Positions 61,245 to 64,000 of a stretch of 64,000 nucleotides of DNA are shown here, piece by piece. The notes below the pieces were generated by a model, which did not search any database, was not told the origin of the DNA, and saw nothing but the letters and a program-made list of their open reading frames with translations. Made by a program: the position numbers and the translations under genes. The stretch is from the NCBI GenBank assembly GCA_913057905.1, contig CAJXPB010000005.1, positions 248,001-312,000 of the forward strand. Reading direction: 5' to 3'. Within the stretch, counting starts at the first letter, position 1. Each line of letters starts with the position of its first letter. The DNA comes from an uncultured Pseudomonadota bacterium (GTDB taxonomy: Bacteria; Myxococcota_A; Bradymonadia; Bradymonadales; Bradymonadaceae).

Positions 61245-63847
61245 CGCGGCTCAAGCAGATGTTCCGTGGCAGGCTCACGAAGGTTGTACGTTGAGCTCAT
61301 GGCTCGGCCGTAGGCGCCGACCCGGTCGAGCAACAGGACGTCGCCCTCGCGGGTTTCTGGAAGCCGACGCGCATGGCCCAGGACGTCGCCCGACTCGCAG
61401 ATCGGACCGACCACTTCGACCTCTTCGGTCGTCGGCTCCTCGAGTCGCGTCAGGTTCACGATCGGGTGGTACGCGCCGTAGAGGGCAGGGCGGATCAGAG
61501 AATTCATGCCCGTCTCCAGGCCCACGTAGGTGATGTCCCCCTTGGATTTGCGTTGGGTCACCTTCGCCAACAGCACGCCGGCCTCCGCCACCACGAACCG
61601 ACCCGGCTCCATCCAGATCTGAAAGTCGGGATGGGCGTCGCGGACCTCGGCCAGCGCCGCGTCGACCTCTTCGGTATCCAGCGCCGACTGCCCGGGCTTG
61701 GACGCCACACCCAGGCCGCCGCCCAGGTTCAAGACGTCGACGTCTCCGAATCGCTCGGCCTCGCCGGCCAGGGTGACGGCGGTCTCGGCCCAGGTTTTCG
61801 GTTCTGTGATCCCGCTACCCAAATGAGCGTGCAGGCCCCTGACGGTGATGTCGTGATCGACGCACAGGGCGTGGCACTCCTCGAGTTGGCTCGGCGCGAT
61901 GCCAAACTTCGATCGCGGCCCAGCCGTCTTGACGAAGTCGTGATGTCCCCTTCCGCGTCCGGGATCGACGCGCACCAGTACTTCTTGGCCGGCGAAGACC
62001 TCGGGCCACTGGCGCAGCGGATGCAGGTTGTCGACGGTCACATGGATGCCCCGATCGAAGGCGTGCAGGTACTCGGCGCGCGGGCAGAAATTGGGCGTAA
62101 AAAGCACCCGCGACGGCGCGATGTCGGGAAACAGGTCGAAGACCCGTTCGACCTCGCCGGGTGAGACGCACTCGAATCCCATGCCCGCTCGGTACAATTG
62201 TCGGAGGACGTCCGGGTTGGGGTTGGCCTTCATCGCATAGAAGATCCGGTCGGCGTGCTCCAGGCCCTTGAGGGTTGCCACGGATTGATCGATGCGTTCG
62301 CCGTCGTAGACGTAGACCGGCGACTCCTCGTCGGCGACCTCCAGAAGCTCGTCGCGTCGGTCGGCCCACCAAGTCGTCTCGACCGCTTCGCCTAGCGCGG
62401 CCGTCTCTTGGTCCTTGCCCATCAGGGCGTTCCAGGTCGGCCCCAGGGTCGGATCCTTGGTGCGGTTTTCGAACAGCAAAGAGTGCAGCCGGGTGACCAG
62501 TCGGCCTGCCTGCTCCTCATCGACGACGAAGCTGAAGTTCAGGTCCGATGACGCCTGGCTGACCAGGTGGACGTACTGCTCCTCGAACACTTCCAGAGCG
62601 GGGCCCAGCTCGTGGAGGATCGAACGAATCTGTCGGCCGACCAGGCTGACGACTGCGCAACCGTCGATCGTCCGAGCCTGGCAGACGTCCCCCAGGTCCT
62701 CGACCAGCGCGTCGAGTCGCTCCTGGTCAAGGGTCTGGGCGGTGCCGTCGAGCGAGGCCGTCACGTTGGTCTCGGAGGTGGCGACCATGTCGATCGACAG
62801 GTCGTGGGTCTTGAAGCACTGAAAGGCATCGGCCAGAAACCCGACCTCCTGCCACATGCCCAAGGTCTCCATCGACACGAGCGTGGTTCCGCCCTTCGAC
62901 GAGATCGCCTTGACCTGCGGGCCGCTGGCTGAAGCATCGGCGGCGATCCGTGTGCCCTCGACGCTCGAATGCTCGATGCTGCGGACCTGCAGTGGAATCG
63001 AATGGGCTTCCACCGGGTCGATGCAGCCGGGATGGAGGACCTCGGCGCCCATGGTGGCCAATTCCTGGGCCTCCTCGTAGCCGAGCTCCTTGATCAAACG
63101 TGCCTGCGGGACCTCGGCGGGATTGGCGGTAAACAGCCCGGGGACGTCGGTCCAGATCTCGAGGCGTTCGGCTTGCAGTTTGGCCGAAAAATACGCCGCC
63201 GAGGTATCCGATCCTCCGCGGCCAAGTACGGCGGTATCGGCGCCGTCGCGCGACGGTCCCCGAGCGATGAATCCCTGGGTCAGGTGAATGCGCGCGCCAT
63301 CATCGAGATGAGCTTGCAGATCCTCGTCACTCTCGAAGTTCGCCCGGGCATTCAAGTACCGCCGCTCGCGGCTCGCTTCCGGTTCATCGACCGTGGTCAG
63401 CCAGTCGCGGGCATCCAACCAGGTGACGTCGAACCCGTGGTGGCGCAGATAGGCCGTGCCGATCTGGGTGCTCAACAGCTCCCCGGTCGCCATCACCTTG
63501 GCACGCAGCGACGGCGTCACCTCGCCGACCAGGGCGGCACCGTGTAGCCACTGTTCCAGATCGTCGAGCCAGTCGTCGATCTGGGTGTCGAAGTCGACCT
63601 CCAGATCGTCGGCCAGGCGGCGGTTGCGCTCCTCGATGGCGTCGAAATGTCCGCGCCACTCCCCGGAGAGCGTCGCATCCAGCGCCGACTCCAGTGCGTC
63701 GGAGACCCCGGCGACCGCAGAACAGACGACGAAGGGATGTTTTCCCTCGTCGAGGCGGGTCTGCAGGATCTCTCCGATCCTGTCCCACCTGGCGCGGGTG
63801 GCCACACTGGTTCCACCGAATTTCAGGACTGCGACATTGCGACTCAT
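61238..63847 (-). CDS. Bifunctional aspartokinase / diaminopimelate decarboxylase
   Basis: 869 residues from ATG 63847. Residues 1 to about 460 are aspartokinase: VAVLKFGGTSVATRARW, MATGELLSTQIG, AVLGRGGSDTSAAYFS, then ACT-domain stretches VATSETNVTASLDGT and AVVSLVGRQIRSI. Residues about 510-869 are the PLP fold III decarboxylase: IFYAMKANPNP (PLP Lys about 538), GFECVSPGEVERVF, HLGSGI, NLGGGLGV, WMEPGRFVVAEAG and GPICESGDVLG. This joins the first and last steps of lysine synthesis on one chain, known in Xanthomonas and relatives. PLP is supplied by pdxH nearby. Cytoplasmic. Confidence 0.95.
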   Translation of the reverse strand: MSRNVAVLKFGGTSVATRARWDRIGEILQTRLDEGKHPFVVCSAVAGVSDALESALDATLSGEWRGHFDAIEERNRRLADDLEVDFDTQIDDWLDDLEQWLHGAALVGEVTPSLRAKVMATGELLSTQIGTAYLRHHGFDVTWLDARDWLTTVDEPEASRERRYLNARANFESDEDLQAHLDDGARIHLTQGFIARGPSRDGADTAVLGRGGSDTSAAYFSAKLQAERLEIWTDVPGLFTANPAEVPQARLIKELGYEEAQELATMGAEVLHPGCIDPVEAHSIPLQVRSIEHSSVEGTRIAADASASGPQVKAISSKGGTTLVSMETLGMWQEVGFLADAFQCFKTHDLSIDMVATSETNVTASLDGTAQTLDQERLDALVEDLGDVCQARTIDGCAVVSLVGRQIRSILHELGPALEVFEEQYVHLVSQASSDLNFSFVVDEEQAGRLVTRLHSLLFENRTKDPTLGPTWNALMGKDQETAALGEAVETTWWADRRDELLEVADEESPVYVYDGERIDQSVATLKGLEHADRIFYAMKANPNPDVLRQLYRAGMGFECVSPGEVERVFDLFPDIAPSRVLFTPNFCPRAEYLHAFDRGIHVTVDNLHPLRQWPEVFAGQEVLVRVDPGRGRGHHDFVKTAGPRSKFGIAPSQLEECHALCVDHDITVRGLHAHLGSGITEPKTWAETAVTLAGEAERFGDVDVLNLGGGLGVASKPGQSALDTEEVDAALAEVRDAHPDFQIWMEPGRFVVAEAGVLLAKVTQRKSKGDITYVGLETGMNSLIRPALYGAYHPIVNLTRLEEPTTEEVEVVGPICESGDVLGHARRLPETREGDVLLLDRVGAYGRAMSSTYNLREPATEHLLEPRQ

Positions 63848-64000
63848 GGCCTCGTCGGGGCATGGGGAACGTCGACCGATCCATAGCGCAGCGCGATGCG
63901 TGTGATCCAGTGCCCTCGGCGGCGGCGACAAGTCGTGCTTGCTTGATGGTGTCAGCCTGACTATACCGGCGCCGACGCGCTCAATCGAAAAACCCGCTCC

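Overview
The window is a high-GC bacterial chromosome segment coding for strongly acidic proteins (many D/E-rich tracts). Several signs point to Myxococcota or a relative, most likely the halophilic Bradymonadia: thrombospondin type 3 (TSP3) and MopE-like Ca2+ motif lipoproteins, MYXO-CTERM-like tails, a kinase fused to a formylglycine-generating-enzyme domain, a planctomycete-type DUF1592/DUF1588 protein, and a bacterial mevalonate pathway. This placement is inferred from gene content, not from a marker phylogeny. About 53 protein genes are supported. No rRNA, convincing tRNA, CRISPR array, IS element or prophage was seen.

Region by region. 1-6.4 kb: a truncated DUF1592-type secreted protein, a minimal FAD protein, a small conserved protein, a FabV-like reductase with an extra C-terminal domain, a class II glutamine amidotransferase and YaaA. 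6.4-21.8 kb: mainly the cell envelope. It holds two large lipoproteins (one VWA/TSP3), YraN, a YheT-type hydrolase, infC with an apparent AUC start, a 7Fe-type ferredoxin, a translationally coupled pair (a 32-repeat TSP3 protein and an OmpA/TSP3 barrel), a DUF924 protein, a CAP-like lipoprotein and a beta-propeller lipoprotein. 21.8-26.3 kb: a minus-strand run of glycosyltransferase, small membrane protein, EgtB and carotenoid oxygenase. 26.3-29.9 kb: a YD-repeat lipoprotein, comM, and a lower-GC cassette with an MqsA-like antitoxin and a frameshifted DUF4258 toxin, bounded by a duplicated comM 3' end. 30-40.3 kb: the kinase-FGE fusion, a cupredoxin-like lipoprotein lacking copper ligands, PhhA, a lipoprotein TldD homologue with two small upstream genes, a subtilase and a membrane protein.

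40.5-64 kb is mostly housekeeping: a sugar-type nucleotidyltransferase, an SCP-x-type thiolase, pdxH, clpS-clpA, fumC, icd, purE-purK, aat, a macro-domain protein, the mevalonate kinase - diphosphomevalonate decarboxylase - phosphomevalonate kinase cluster, sdhCAB, an HTTM-like membrane protein and a fused aspartokinase/diaminopimelate decarboxylase.

How the genes work together: icd, sdhCAB and fumC give three consecutive TCA steps. ClpS, ClpA and Aat form the bacterial N-degron pathway. The thiolase could feed acetoacetyl-CoA toward the mevalonate genes, although HMG-CoA synthase, HMG-CoA reductase and IPP isomerase are not in the window. No obviously new multi-gene system is certain. The best leads are the TA cassette at comM, the FabV-like fusion and the coupled TSP3 envelope pair.
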